Source: Flavobacteriia bacterium 40-80 (GTDB taxonomy: Bacteria; Bacteroidota; Bacteroidia; Flavobacteriales_D; Crocinitomicaceae). From it: a stretch of 64,000 nucleotides of DNA. Made by a program: the position numbers and the translations under genes. The number at the start of each line of letters is the position of its first letter. Position 1 is the stretch's first letter. A model generated the notes under the pieces. That model did no database searches. It had not been told where the DNA came from and saw only the letters and a list, made by a program, of their open reading frames with translations. The DNA lies in assembly GCA_001899145.1 (NCBI GenBank), contig MKVF01000022.1, positions 1 to 64,000 of the forward strand. Reading direction: 5' to 3'. This document shows, piece by piece, positions 24,080-34,078 of this stretch.

Positions 24080-25531
24080 ATGAAGAGAATTAAAATTGCA
24101 GACATTTTAAAAACCGCAACGGTTGGTCAGGAGTTAAATGTAAAAGGTTGGGTAAGAGCATTCAGAAGTAATCGTTTCATCCAGCTGAATGATGGTTCAA
24201 CTATCAATAATTTACAGGCAGTTGTTGATTTTGAGAAGTTTGATGAAGCTTTATTAAAGAAAATCACAACAGGAGCAGCAATTTCTCTTACAGGCAAAAT
24301 AGTGGCATCGGAAGGTTCCGGGCAGGCTATTGAGCTATTCGTGGAAACAATTGAAATTCTGGGCGAAGCAAATCCGGATGATGTTCAAAAAACGGTTATG
24401 CAGCCTAAAAAACACAGTCTTGAATTTTTACGGGAGCAAGCACATTTACGTTTTAGAACAAACCTGTTCGGAACGGTTTTCAGAGTAAGACACGCTGTTG
24501 CCTACTCTATCCATAAATTTTTCAATGACAGAGGTTTCTTCTATCTGCATACACCAATTATTACCGGTTCGGATGCAGAAGGTGCAGGAGAAATGTTCCA
24601 TGTAACGAACTTTAATCTGGATAATATCCCGAAAAACGAAGACGGTACTGTAAATTATAAAGATGATTTCTTCGAAAAGCCAGTAAATCTTACTGTCTCC
24701 GGCCAGCTGGAAGCAGAATTAGGGGCAATGGCACTCGGTCAGGTTTATACATTCGGGCCAACATTCCGTGCAGAAAATTCAAATACTTCCCGCCACCTTG
24801 CAGAATTCTGGATGATTGAGCCGGAAGTTGCTTTCAGCGATCTGAACGACAATATGGATCTGGCAGAGGCAATGCTGAAATATATCTGTCAGTACGTAAT
24901 GGAAAATTGTCCGGATGATATTGCTTTTCTGAATGAAAGAGAAAAAGCAGAGCAAACACAAAAACCGGCTAGTGAACGCAGCGAACTGACTTTGATCGAA
25001 AGATTAAATTTCGTGATTAACAACGACTTTAAACGCATTACTTACACCGAAGCTATCAATGTACTGGTAAATTCTGCTCATTACAAAAAGAAAAAATTCA
25101 AGTACGATGTCAGCTGGGGAACAGATCTTCAATCTGAGCACGAACGCTATTTAGTGGAAAAAGAATTCAACTCTCCGGTGATCATCACTAATTATCCGGC
25201 ATCTTTCAAAGCTTTCTATATGCGCCGTGATGACAACTGCGAGGCTGGTAAAGAAACCGTTGCAGCAATGGATATTTTATTCCCGGGAATAGGAGAAATG
25301 GTCGGAGGCTCTCAACGTGAAGAACGTTTGGATGTGCTGAAAGAAAAATGTGCGGCATTTGGGATTCATGAAGAAGATCTGTGGTGGTATCTGGATACAC
25401 GGAAATTCGGAACGGCTCCACACGCAGGTTTCGGGCTTGGCTTTGAAAGAATGGTGATGTTCGTAACAGGAATGACAAACATCAGGGATGTGATTCCTTT
25501 CCCGAGAACTCCGGGAAATGCGGAATTTTAA
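24080..25531 (+). CDS. asnS: Asparaginyl-tRNA synthetase
   Basis: AsnRS charges tRNA-Asn with asparagine in the cytosol. The 483-residue protein has an OB-fold anticodon-binding domain (about residues 15-105, [20 protein letters not shown]) and a class II catalytic core with motif 2 ([20 protein letters not shown]) and motif 3 ([20 protein letters not shown]) and a C-terminal end [12 protein letters not shown]. The GTAPHAGFG and the FRAENSNT signatures favour AsnRS over AspRS; insertion length and absence of a GAD domain agree. A strong terminator follows. Confidence 0.96.
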   Translation: MKRIKIADILKTATVGQELNVKGWVRAFRSNRFIQLNDGSTINNLQAVVDFEKFDEALLKKITTGAAISLTGKIVASEGSGQAIELFVETIEILGEANPDDVQKTVMQPKKHSLEFLREQAHLRFRTNLFGTVFRVRHAVAYSIHKFFNDRGFFYLHTPIITGSDAEGAGEMFHVTNFNLDNIPKNEDGTVNYKDDFFEKPVNLTVSGQLEAELGAMALGQVYTFGPTFRAENSNTSRHLAEFWMIEPEVAFSDLNDNMDLAEAMLKYICQYVMENCPDDIAFLNEREKAEQTQKPASERSELTLIERLNFVINNDFKRITYTEAINVLVNSAHYKKKKFKYDVSWGTDLQSEHERYLVEKEFNSPVIITNYPASFKAFYMRRDDNCEAGKETVAAMDILFPGIGEMVGGSQREERLDVLKEKCAAFGIHEEDLWWYLDTRKFGTAPHAGFGLGFERMVMFVTGMTNIRDVIPFPRTPGNAEF

Positions 25532-25555
25532 TTAAAAGACGATTTTGATACAAAT

Positions 25556-25586
25556 AAAAAAGCAACTGAAATTCAGTTGCTTTTTG
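25556..25586. terminator. Bidirectional terminator between asnS and the luxR-like locus
   Basis: A long hairpin AAAAAGCAACTGAA / TTCAGTTGCTTTTT flanked by A and T runs. It can end transcripts from asnS (plus) and from the convergent regulator (minus). Confidence 0.85.
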
Positions 25587-25685
25587 TTTTCCTTTCCCCT
25601 TTTGAGCAAATAGTGGTTAACAAGGAAACGGTTTGCAAAGTTAGGGGTGCAAACCCTTATTTAAAATCCCCCAAACGGGTGGTTT

Positions 25686-26459
25686 TTAATTAATTATTCC
25701 CCATTTAACACATTTTACGATAACTTCTTCAATAGAATTTACCTCTGCTTTTTTCAGAATATTCTTCCGGTGAGATTTTACCGTTTCTTTGGAGATAAAT
25801 AACTGTTCTGCAATTTCTTTATAACTAAATCCATTCGAAAATCCTTTGATCACTTCCCGTTCGCGACTTGTAAAAAGAATCATATCCGGAGATTTATTTT
25901 CGAGTTTTTCCAGGGAAACATCAAATATGGAATCCCTTCCGTTCATTCCGATCAAAGACGCTTTGTAGTTATTTTCTTTTGTCAGATGATCAATCCGGGT
26001 ATGAATGTTCAGTCCTTTTGAAAAATTTTTCCGTTCGTCCAACGTTAATACTACCGTCTGGTGATTGACCAATACATAATTCCCATTTGCATTCCTCATC
26101 CGGTAATTATAGCTCATTTTATAGTTCAGCATTTATTCCGGCCCCAATTCATTGTAAAACATGGAAAGCAGCTTTGCATCTGCTTTGGCAATAAATTCCA
26201 AATCATCCGGATGAATCAGTGAAAAGATCGCGTCCAGTGTTATATTCTCCGGAAATATCCCATGTATTTTTTCAAAATCTCCAACGATATTTGAAATACT
26301 CAGCTCATGAATATCTAAGATGAAAGAGTAAAAAGATCCAACATTTGTGATCCCGGATAATATCTCTGAAATATTTTTATTCGGTAAGTGGGTAGGCGAT
26401 GTTTCCTTTAAAAAGGAATTCCAAACATTACGTAAGGACATGATATTCTTATCATTCAT
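25686..26459 (-). pseudogene. PAS-LuxR type transcriptional regulator split by an in-frame stop codon
   Basis: Two frames that abut in the same reading frame on the minus strand together make one normal PAS-LuxR regulator of about 257 codons. The first part (26459 to 26136, 108 residues) ends in LIHPDDLEFIAKADAKLLSM and FYNELGPE; a TAA stop (26135-26133) follows, and the next codon is ATG (26132), continuing LNYKMSYNYRMRNANGNYVL, the second half of the PAS fold. The C-terminus is a complete LuxR helix-turn-helix (SREREVIKGFSNGFSYKEIA, then FISKETVKSHRKNILKKAEV). One base change of the stop restores the whole. Either this is a recent nonsense mutation or the two halves are made separately by reinitiation at the ATG directly after the stop. 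A sequencing error cannot be excluded. Confidence 0.75.
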
Positions 26460-26465
26460 ATATTC

Positions 26466-28196
26466 TCAATAGATAGTGGTGTTTCTAAGGTCTTTAATTT
26501 CTAATTGTAAATTCTCTTTTTCGTTCCAGCGGTTAATTCCGATAGAATACACAATATCAACTGGCTTTGCTTCTTCAATTTCGTTGAATTTTTCGTTGAA
26601 ATTAAATGCAATTCCTTCTATTCTTATCGGTTTCCCTTTTTGCTGAAAATCAAATTTATAATGTTCTCCTTTGAGGATTCTGTAATCCGAAATAAAAACA
26701 TTTCTGGTGACAAAAACAGGGCGCATATTTTCAGGCCCAAAAGGTTCCATCTGCTGTAAAATTCTGATAAATTTCGGTAAGCGGCCCTGTCCCGGATCCG
26801 TCGCAGCATAGATATTATCAAAGTCGATTTCAAGGTCAATTTCAATTCTCGGAGAACAGTCCTGCGCCTGAAAAACGAACTCCAAAGCACTGTCGAAGCT
26901 TTGCTTGAAAAGCTCTAACCGCTCTTCTTCTATTGTTAATCCACAAGCAAAAGCATGTCCTCCGAATTGTACCACGTGCTCTTCACACTTTGAGAGAATA
27001 TCATATAAGTTGATCTGTGGAATGCTTCTTCCCGAACCTGTTAACACTCCGTTCGATTTCGTAAACACGATGGACGGACGGTTATTTTTTTCTACCAGCC
27101 TGGAGGCAACAATTCCAATCACACCTTTTGACCAGGTATCGTTATAAACCACATTGGAAAACTGTTGTCCGGTGTCGCTGAGCATTTCCTGAATTGCTTC
27201 AAAAGTGATCTGTTGATCCAGGAATCTCCGTTCTTTATTCAATTCGTTAATCTGCTGGACTTTCTGTTCTATTTCATACAGATCATCACTTGTAAATAAT
27301 TCAACAATTTGTGCCGCGTGTTGAATGCGCCCGGCAGCATTGATCCGCGGGGCAATCGAAAAAACAATATCACTCAGCTGAACAGGGTAATTCTTATTTG
27401 CCTGCCGGAACATCAGGTCAATAACAGTACTCTTTTTCTGATTGATCTGCTCCATACCGTAAAAGCAAAATATTCTGTTTTCTCCCGTAACCGGAACAAT
27501 ATCCGCTGCGATGGACAAGGTCAGCAAATCAAGATTTTCAATTAATTCCTGCGAATTCCAGCTGTTTGCTACAAAAACACCCTGTAAAAACTTAAAAGTA
27601 ACACCACATCCGGACAATTCCTTATACGGGTAAGGACAGTCTTTTTGTTTGGGATTCAGAATGATGGCATCCGGAGTAATTTCTCCCGGTTCATGATGGT
27701 CGCAGATGATCACATCCATTCCCAGCTTCTTTGCAAGAGCGATCTCCCCTACTGATTTTATCCCGCAATCCAGGGTAAACAATAAAGAAGCTCCTTCTTC
27801 ATAAATCTGGTCAATCGCGTTGCTGTTCACTCCATATCCTTCCGAAAACCGGTCGGGAATGTAAAAATCAATATTCGGATAGTATCTTCTTGCTGCGTTC
27901 AGAAACAAAGAAACAGCCGTTGTACCGTCCACATCATAATCTCCGTAAATGACAATCTTTTCTCCTCTTTCTATTGCGTGATTAAACCGTATAACTGCCT
28001 TTTCCATATCTTTCATCAGAAAAGGATCATGCAGTTCTGTCAGTTTGGGACGAAAATAACGCTGTGCTTCATCAAATGTGTGAATATTTCTCTGAACAAG
28101 TAATGTGGCCAATACCGGATCAATCTGCAGCTGATTTTGCAAATCCCGGATAATAACCGGATCAGGTATGCTTTTTAATTCCCATGCTGTTGCCAT
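26466..28196 (-). CDS. recJ: Single-stranded-DNA-specific exonuclease RecJ
   Basis: RecJ degrades single-stranded DNA 5' to 3' in recombination, mismatch and base-excision repair. The 576-residue protein has the DHH phosphoesterase motifs: IVIYGDYDVDGTTAVSLF, then LLFTLDCGI, then VIICDHHEPGE, the DHHA1 part with the GSGRSIPQINLY-type segment and HAFACGLTIEEE (GGHAFACG metal/DNA motif), and a C-terminal OB-fold (about 460-570). Length and domain order are normal. Its stop and the adjacent regulator are on the same strand with six bases between, so the broken regulator may be co-transcribed with recJ. Confidence 0.95.
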   Translation of the reverse strand: MATAWELKSIPDPVIIRDLQNQLQIDPVLATLLVQRNIHTFDEAQRYFRPKLTELHDPFLMKDMEKAVIRFNHAIERGEKIVIYGDYDVDGTTAVSLFLNAARRYYPNIDFYIPDRFSEGYGVNSNAIDQIYEEGASLLFTLDCGIKSVGEIALAKKLGMDVIICDHHEPGEITPDAIILNPKQKDCPYPYKELSGCGVTFKFLQGVFVANSWNSQELIENLDLLTLSIAADIVPVTGENRIFCFYGMEQINQKKSTVIDLMFRQANKNYPVQLSDIVFSIAPRINAAGRIQHAAQIVELFTSDDLYEIEQKVQQINELNKERRFLDQQITFEAIQEMLSDTGQQFSNVVYNDTWSKGVIGIVASRLVEKNNRPSIVFTKSNGVLTGSGRSIPQINLYDILSKCEEHVVQFGGHAFACGLTIEEERLELFKQSFDSALEFVFQAQDCSPRIEIDLEIDFDNIYAATDPGQGRLPKFIRILQQMEPFGPENMRPVFVTRNVFISDYRILKGEHYKFDFQQKGKPIRIEGIAFNFNEKFNEIEEAKPVDIVYSIGINRWNEKENLQLEIKDLRNTTIY

Positions 28197-28418
28197 TCTG
28201 ATGAATTTAATAGTTCAATAGTTCCTGTTAATTTAATAAAAGAAACACACTAAAGCAAGCAATATGTGTGCCTTGTTTTTAAATTATTTTAATTTGTTCA
28301 GGGATATATAATCATGAAGACGCTTTTTGGGTGAAATCTTTTCTTTGAATTATAGATTGACGATATTATATCAGGCGAAATCCTGATTTTTACATCAGTA
28401 ACTAATCAGAAACAGATA

Positions 28419-29366
28419 TTAACAGCTTCCGAATTCAGCAAGGATCTTTTCCGCGAGCACTTTACTCAGTCTATAGTAGCTCTCCGCCGTCCATCCGCCA
28501 ACATGCGGAGATAAGATAACTTTCTTATTTTCCAGTAATTTCCTGAACGTATCAGGAACGCCTGCTCCGTCAAACATATTTTCAAAGCTTGATTTTTCGA
28601 ACTCCAAAACGTCCAGGCACGCACCAAGAATTTTGCCTTCTTCGATTGCCTGCAGCAAGTCGGCTATGCTCACGATCTTCCCTCGGGAAAGATTAATAAG
28701 GTAAACCGGTTTTTTAAACTTGTTGAAAAAAGATTCGGAACCCCAGAACAAGGTTTCTTTATTTTGCGGAATGTGAAAGCTGACAATATCTGCTTTTTCA
28801 AAAAGTTCTTTCAGCGAAGTTTCCCTGATTCGTTCCGTCCCGAAATTTTGTTTGTATTTATCGTAAGCAAGAATTTCACAGTCAAAGCCACTGAGCAATT
28901 TCGCAAACTGGCTTCCGTTATTTCCATATCCGATAATTCCGACTGTCTTTCCTGCAATCTCATGTCCCCGGTTGCCTTCTCTGTCCCAAATCCCTTTTCT
29001 TACCTCCGTATCTGCTTTCAGCAATTGATTGAACAATGCCAGCAACATTCCCAGCGCATGTTCCGCAACAGCATTCCTGTTTCCTTCCGGAGAGTTGAAA
29101 AGAGTTATATTCTGCTGTTCGCAATAAGCAACGTCGATATTTTCCATTCCCGCACCGGAACGTGCAATAAATTTCAATTCCGGAGCATGCTTCAAAAAAG
29201 CTTCATTCATCGGGATCCGTGAACGAATCACGATTCCCTGAGCATTTTTTGCCAGTTCCGGAAGCTGCTCAACAGGTATTCCGGTTCCATCTATACAATG
29301 ATAGCCGTTTGCTGTGAGTTCCTGCTCTAAAACGGGATGTATCTCATCAATAAACAATACATTCAT
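28419..29366 (-). CDS. D-isomer specific 2-hydroxyacid dehydrogenase (SerA-like)
   Basis: A 315-residue NAD-dependent dehydrogenase. The Rossmann motif is TVGIIGYGNNGSQFAKLL (GxGxxG-like with Asp35-equivalent in LAYDKY), and the catalytic residues are in LINLSRGKIVSIADLL (Arg), GACLDVLEFE (Glu) and LSPHVGGWT (His). The RSGAGMENID substrate loop is typical of the phosphoglycerate dehydrogenase/hydroxypyruvate reductase group. It lacks the C-terminal ACT domain of many SerA proteins, so the substrate (3-phosphoglycerate or another 2-hydroxyacid) is uncertain. It begins one base after mgtE ends and is expressed with it. Confidence 0.85.
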   Translation of the reverse strand: MNVLFIDEIHPVLEQELTANGYHCIDGTGIPVEQLPELAKNAQGIVIRSRIPMNEAFLKHAPELKFIARSGAGMENIDVAYCEQQNITLFNSPEGNRNAVAEHALGMLLALFNQLLKADTEVRKGIWDREGNRGHEIAGKTVGIIGYGNNGSQFAKLLSGFDCEILAYDKYKQNFGTERIRETSLKELFEKADIVSFHIPQNKETLFWGSESFFNKFKKPVYLINLSRGKIVSIADLLQAIEEGKILGACLDVLEFEKSSFENMFDGAGVPDTFRKLLENKKVILSPHVGGWTAESYYRLSKVLAEKILAEFGSC

Positions 29367-29367
29367 A

Positions 29368-30717
29368 TCAGATTCCGATTAAAAGAGTACCTACCGTAAA
29401 GTAGATGAACAACCCGATAATATCGTTCAGTGTTGTCACGAACGGGCCTGTCGCCAATGCAGGATCGATTTTGTACTTGTTGAGAACCAACGGAACAAAA
29501 GAACCCGCAACCGCAGCGAAAATAATTACGATCAACAAGGATAAGCTCACTGTTATCCCAAGCTGGAAATTGGATAGTACGGTTGCGATTCCAAGAATTA
29601 TGGAAGAGCAGATAACTCCGTTAAGCAAGCCGACAAGCGCCTCTTTCAAAAGTTTTCCGGAAATGTTGGAAAAATCCGCTCCTTTCGCAAGTGACTGAAC
29701 AACAATCGCAGAAGACTGTACTCCTACATTTCCTCCCATCGCCGTGATCAGCGGAATAAAAAATGCCAGCGCGGGAATCTTTCCTATATTGATTTCATAA
29801 TTAGAGATCACATGGGCGCTGAATGTTCCTCCGAGCATTCCGATAAAAAGCCACAGCAGGCGGGCACGGGACGTTTTCCAGATAGAAGATTGTGGCTCTA
29901 CGTTTTCCGATAAACCGGATGCCATCTGGAAGTCTTTGTCTGCCTCTTCCTTGATGATGTCCACTACGTCATCAATGGTAATTCGACCTACCAGCTTATT
30001 CTGAAAGTCAACAACAGGAATAGCGACCAAACCATATTTTTCCATCACTTTCGCAACTGTTTCCGAAGAATCCGTGGTCTTCACAGAGATTACGTTCTTG
30101 GAATTATACAATTCGCTTACTTTCGTTTTCGGCTTTGCAAAAAGCAGAGACTTCAGGGAAAGCACTCCCATTAATTTATTTTGCAGGTCTACCACATAAA
30201 TGGTGTACACTTTTTCAACATCTTTTGCCTGACGGCGCAGCTCCACAAGACAGCGGTCCACCGGCCAATCCACTCTTGCCTGAATGAACTCTTTCTGCAT
30301 CAAACCTCCGGCAGTATTGTCGTCGTAATTTAAAAGGTCAACAATGTCCTCCGCGGCATCGTCATCTTCCATGTGGGAAATGACTTCCTGGATCTTGTGA
30401 TCTTCAAATTCCCCAAGGATATCCGCAGCATCATCCGAATCCAGATTTTCAAGCTGCTCGGCAATTTCTTTACTGGTAAGCTTACTGATAAAGCGGTCGC
30501 GGACATGCTCTTCAAATTCCATCAGAACATCTGCCTGCGTATCCTCATTCAGACAGTAGTAAACATACTTTGCCTGGTCGATGTCCAACCCTTCAAGAAT
30601 GTCCGCAATATCTGCAAAGTGAAGACACTCCAGGTTTTCTTCGATCCAAAGAGCATCATCATTTTGAATTGCCAGAAGCAATTCTTCCATGTATTCTTTT
30701 GTCTTCTTAAATTGCAT
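29368..30717 (-). CDS. mgtE: Magnesium transporter MgtE
   Basis: MgtE is a homodimeric Mg2+ channel in the inner membrane gated by cytosolic magnesium. The 449-residue protein has the N-terminal superhelical domain (residues about 20-130, ending HMEDDDAAEDIVDLL, acidic), two CBS domains (about 135-255: KVYTIYVVDLQNKLMGVLSL, KYGLVAIPVVDFQNKLVGRI, then TIDDVVDIIKEEADKD), the plug helix and five membrane helices with PLITAMGGNVGVQSSAIVVQ and the final ITALNDIIGLF-like segment TTLNDIIGLFIYF. The acidic N-domain senses Mg2+. It heads an operon with the dehydrogenase. Confidence 0.95.
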   Translation of the reverse strand: MQFKKTKEYMEELLLAIQNDDALWIEENLECLHFADIADILEGLDIDQAKYVYYCLNEDTQADVLMEFEEHVRDRFISKLTSKEIAEQLENLDSDDAADILGEFEDHKIQEVISHMEDDDAAEDIVDLLNYDDNTAGGLMQKEFIQARVDWPVDRCLVELRRQAKDVEKVYTIYVVDLQNKLMGVLSLKSLLFAKPKTKVSELYNSKNVISVKTTDSSETVAKVMEKYGLVAIPVVDFQNKLVGRITIDDVVDIIKEEADKDFQMASGLSENVEPQSSIWKTSRARLLWLFIGMLGGTFSAHVISNYEINIGKIPALAFFIPLITAMGGNVGVQSSAIVVQSLAKGADFSNISGKLLKEALVGLLNGVICSSIILGIATVLSNFQLGITVSLSLLIVIIFAAVAGSFVPLVLNKYKIDPALATGPFVTTLNDIIGLFIYFTVGTLLIGI

Positions 30718-30721
30718 GGTG

Positions 30722-30749
30722 CAAAAGTAGAAAAACTATCCCAAAGCAA
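30722..30749 (-). promoter_or_regulatory. mgtE: Promoter of mgtE
   Basis: Reading the minus strand: TTG (30749-30747), a 17-base spacer, and TACTTTTG (30729-30722), ending four bases before the mgtE ATG at 30717. The transcript should start at or within a few bases of the start codon. I see no Mg2+ riboswitch in this 161-base gap. Confidence 0.6.
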
Positions 30750-30878
30750 CATAACAAGGGTTTTAAGTTTTGTTATTATTTCAATCCGCTTTTTTTAAAG
30801 CAGACATAACAAAACATTTCTTTTTGCAATATGAAGAAATATTCACAACTTTAAGCGATCACAAATAGTTCGTCTCCA

Positions 30879-31850
30879 GTGAAAGATAAAATCACCGGTT
30901 TTTTTCATGAGCTGGGCTTATTCAGCCCATTGGATTTTACGGATCCTGTTACTTATTTCATTCCCGGATTTATCCTGCTCATCGTATCGGAAGTATTCTT
31001 TTTTCAATTGCCAAAGAAATTGTTTACCCGGAAAATGGTCCGGGACGGAGCTTCGAGCATTGGCTTAGGAATCGGGGCGGTAATTCTGGATTTCGGAATG
31101 AAAGCTATTTCTCTGTCTTACTTCTTCTGGATTTACAATCATTTCCGCCTGACGGATGTTTTCGGAATAGCTGATTTCAACGATTTTTTTACCTGGAAAT
31201 GGCATGTTGAGCACTGGTGGCTGTGGTTGCTGGTTTTGATCGTTCAGGATTTCGGATTTTACTGGCATCACCGGTTAAGTCACAAAGTAAGATTATTCTG
31301 GACAGGCCATGTCAATCACCATTCGGCAACGAACCTGAGCTTTGCCATTGCCTTACGGCAGGGCTGGTTTGAAATCATTTACCGGGATATCTGGTATATT
31401 CCGTTTATTATCATCGGTTTTCATCCGATTATGATCGCAATGATGCATCAGTTCAATCTGATTTACCAGTTCTGGCCGCATACCGACTGGATCGGAAAGC
31501 TTGGTTGGTTTGACAAGGTATTTAATTCTCCTTCTAACCATCGTGTACATCATTCTTCAAATCTTAAGGAAATGGATAAAAATTACGGTGGAATCTTCAT
31601 GATCTGGGATCACCTTTTCGGAACCTACAAAAGCGAAGAGAGGCATGTGAAAAACTACGGAATCTTGCACAACATCTCCACGCATAATGTTTTTCATATC
31701 GTCTTTGATGAATTTTCAACAATGATCAGAGATGTAAAAAAAGCACCTGATCTCAGGTCGAAGCTGAGCTATATCTTTAATGCTCCCGGCTGGAAACACC
31801 AAGGGAAAGACGAGCGTATAAGTACACTTCAGAACGAGTTAAAAGAATGA
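30879..31850 (+). CDS. Fatty-acid hydroxylase / sterol desaturase family membrane protein
   Basis: A 323-residue membrane-bound di-iron oxygenase. Hydrophobic helices are present at about residues 25-48, 63-92 and 108-128, and the three His boxes are clear: WHHRLSH, HVNHHSATN and NHRVHHSSN, which bind the iron pair on the cytosolic face. Family members hydroxylate or desaturate sterols, carotenoids or fatty acids. The substrate here cannot be inferred from the neighbours (mtnB and mgtE). It starts 161 bases from the divergent mgtE. Confidence 0.88.
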   Translation: MKDKITGFFHELGLFSPLDFTDPVTYFIPGFILLIVSEVFFFQLPKKLFTRKMVRDGASSIGLGIGAVILDFGMKAISLSYFFWIYNHFRLTDVFGIADFNDFFTWKWHVEHWWLWLLVLIVQDFGFYWHHRLSHKVRLFWTGHVNHHSATNLSFAIALRQGWFEIIYRDIWYIPFIIIGFHPIMIAMMHQFNLIYQFWPHTDWIGKLGWFDKVFNSPSNHRVHHSSNLKEMDKNYGGIFMIWDHLFGTYKSEERHVKNYGILHNISTHNVFHIVFDEFSTMIRDVKKAPDLRSKLSYIFNAPGWKHQGKDERISTLQNELKE

Positions 31851-31900
31851 ATTATTCCCGGAATCTTACCTGAAGCGGTCTCTTTTTCATTCCAATTTCC

Positions 31901-31908
31901 TATTTTTG
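31901..31908 (+). promoter_or_regulatory. -7 promoter element (TATTTTTG) of the mtnB-like gene
   Basis: An exact TAnnTTTG match. It overlaps a possible TTG start at 31906, so that start cannot be used from this promoter; the ATG at 31930 follows 21 bases later. Confidence 0.5.
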
Positions 31909-31929
31909 AATTATCCGAAAAAACCCAAA

Positions 31930-32538
31930 ATGGCAGATATCGCATTAGAAATGGCAGAAACGATCCGTGCTTACCACGCCAAAGGCTGGTCGCCGGCAAC
32001 GTCCACAAATTATTCTTACCGGGATTCCGCGAACGACAAAATCATTAATGTTTCCCGCTCCGGAATTGACAAATCATTCTTCCGTGCGGAAGATTTTATG
32101 TGTGTGGATTTTGAAGGAAAGCCTGCTTTCGGGTACGAATCTATCCGCCCATCTGCCGAAACACTGATTCATTGTATTATTTATCAGCTGTTTCCTTCCT
32201 CGACTGTCATCCTGCATAGCCATTCCAAGTACAGTGTACTGATGTCACAGCTTGTAGATAAAAGTATTTCTTTCAAAGGTTATGAAATTCAGAAGGGCTT
32301 CAAAGGTCAGACCACACATGAGGCAACTGTTACTGTTCCGGTAATCAATAATTCACAGGATATGATTGTCTTTTCCGAATGGATGAAAGCACGGGAAACG
32401 GAACTGAATCACCATTGTTTTATTATCCGGAACCACGGAACGTATGCCTGGGGCGATAATTTATTCGAAGCAAAAAGACATCTGGAAACACTGGAATACC
32501 TTCTGGAAGTGGAGTTTATGAAGCGGTGTGTGAAATAG
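31930..32538 (+). CDS. mtnB: Methylthioribulose-1-phosphate dehydratase (class II aldolase family)
   Basis: MtnB dehydrates methylthioribulose-1-phosphate in the methionine salvage pathway. The 202-residue class II aldolase-fold protein has the zinc ligands in HSHSKYSVL and NHGTYAWG, the Ser/Thr phosphate loop SRSGIDKSFFRAEDF, PSAETLIHCIIYQLFP, and the MtnB-like segment GYEIQKGFKGQTTHE. Those last two segments match MtnB rather than fuculose- or ribulose-phosphate aldolases. No other salvage genes are in the window, so the assignment rests on the sequence. Start at ATG 31930 (MADIALEM), decided by the promoter. Confidence 0.82.
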   Translation: MADIALEMAETIRAYHAKGWSPATSTNYSYRDSANDKIINVSRSGIDKSFFRAEDFMCVDFEGKPAFGYESIRPSAETLIHCIIYQLFPSSTVILHSHSKYSVLMSQLVDKSISFKGYEIQKGFKGQTTHEATVTVPVINNSQDMIVFSEWMKARETELNHHCFIIRNHGTYAWGDNLFEAKRHLETLEYLLEVEFMKRCVK

Positions 32539-32725
32539 AATAGATAATAGATTGATAGAAGCAAGACGCCAGACTTTTTGAAGTCTCCCGTTCTGAGCAC
32601 ATTTAGTTGTCATTACAAACTCTTTTATCTTTTTCCTGACAATGAATCTCTCTCAAATTGAGGATAAAATAGCTATTGCTTTCGCTGGTAACCACTATAA
32701 TTTTTAATTTCGCAAAAAATAAAAA

Positions 32726-34012
32726 ATGAACCCGGAAATAGAATTTGCCTCACAGCAAGAGATTCAGGAATATCAGTCCGAAAGACTAAAAGAACAGCTG
32801 GCGTATCTGGCAAATTATTCGCCGTATTACAAACGGCGTTTTTCTGAATTGGGCATTGATATAAAATCCGTTCATTCTATCTCCGATTTAGCAAAGCTTC
32901 CGTTAACTACAAAAGCGGAATTACAGGAATTCAATGATGATTTTTTCTGTGTTCCGAAATCCCGGATTGTGGATATCACTACCACTTCGGGAACCCTAGG
33001 AAGTCCCGTTACGTTCGGTTTAACGGAAAATGATCTGGACCGTCTGGCACATAATGAAGCAATCTCTTTTGCATGTTCCGGAATAAAAAAAGGTGATGTG
33101 GTTCAGATTATGACAACATTAGACCGCCGGTTTATGGCAGGAATGGCCTACTTTTTAGGTTTACGGAAACTAGGGGCAACGGCTATCCGAACAGGAGCAG
33201 GAATTCCTGAGCTGCAATGGGATTCCATTTTAAAGTATCACCCGAAATACCTCATCGCCGTTCCTTCTTTTTTATTGAAAATGATTCAGTACGCAGAAGC
33301 AAATGGTATTGATTACAACGCTTCCGGTGTGGAAGGTGTTATTTGTATAGGTGAAGCGCTCCGGAAAGAAAATTTAGAGCCGAGTGATCTGGCAAAAACC
33401 ATTACCAATAAATGGAACATCAAATTATATTCTACGTACGCGTCCACTGAGATGAGCACCGCCTTTAATGAGTGTGAGCATCAAAATGGCGGACACCATC
33501 ATCCGGAGCTGATCATTACAGAGATTCTGGATGAGAATAACCTTCCGGTACAAGATGGCGAAGCTGGTGAATTGATTATTACAACTTTAGGTGTCGAAGG
33601 ATTGCCTTTACTCCGCTTCAAAACCGGAGACATCGTCCGGGCATACTACGGAACCTGTGCCTGTGGAAGGAACACAATGCGCCTTGGCCCCGTGCTTGGA
33701 AGAAAGCAGCATATGATAAAATACAAGGGAACAACCGTTTATCCTCCGGCAATGCACGATCTGCTGAACTGTTTCGAAGAAATTTCCTGCCATCAGATCA
33801 TTGTCAACTCTGACGAATACGGCATGGATGCGATAACACTTAAAATCGGTGCAAAAAGCATTTCTAATGATCTGCTGACAAAAATCAAAGATCACTTCCG
33901 GGCGAAAATACGTGTAACGCCAACTATTGAATTTGTAGAAATAGAAAAACTGATGAAAGAGGTTTTTCCGCCGATGAGCCGGAAACCTGTTTTATTTATT
34001 GACAGAAGATAA
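32726..34012 (+). CDS. Phenylacetate-CoA ligase family adenylate-forming enzyme (PaaK-like)
   Basis: A 428-residue ANL-superfamily enzyme that activates a carboxylic acid with ATP and transfers it to CoA. The phosphate loop is TTSGTLGSPVTFG, followed by YSTYASTEMSTAFNECEHQNGGHHHPE, RFKTGDIVRAYYGTCACGRN (Asp in the adenine/ribose motif, with a zinc-like Cys pair) and a small C-terminal lid domain from about residue 325. It matches the PaaK group in length and motif. No phenylacetate degradation genes are nearby, and homologues in this phylum often have unknown acyl substrates. A TAATTTCG -7-like element lies about 20 bases upstream. Confidence 0.85.
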   Translation: MNPEIEFASQQEIQEYQSERLKEQLAYLANYSPYYKRRFSELGIDIKSVHSISDLAKLPLTTKAELQEFNDDFFCVPKSRIVDITTTSGTLGSPVTFGLTENDLDRLAHNEAISFACSGIKKGDVVQIMTTLDRRFMAGMAYFLGLRKLGATAIRTGAGIPELQWDSILKYHPKYLIAVPSFLLKMIQYAEANGIDYNASGVEGVICIGEALRKENLEPSDLAKTITNKWNIKLYSTYASTEMSTAFNECEHQNGGHHHPELIITEILDENNLPVQDGEAGELIITTLGVEGLPLLRFKTGDIVRAYYGTCACGRNTMRLGPVLGRKQHMIKYKGTTVYPPAMHDLLNCFEEISCHQIIVNSDEYGMDAITLKIGAKSISNDLLTKIKDHFRAKIRVTPTIEFVEIEKLMKEVFPPMSRKPVLFIDRR

Positions 34013-34078
34013 ATTCCGCTCAGGCATTACAACTAATTCATCTTTTTTCTTAATTTAAAAGGAAACTGATTTTCAGCT

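Noticed and set aside
28370-28391. Hairpin ATCAGG-CGAAAT-CCTGAT followed by T5 as a terminator.
   Set aside because: The T run is on the plus strand, but all genes around are on the minus strand.
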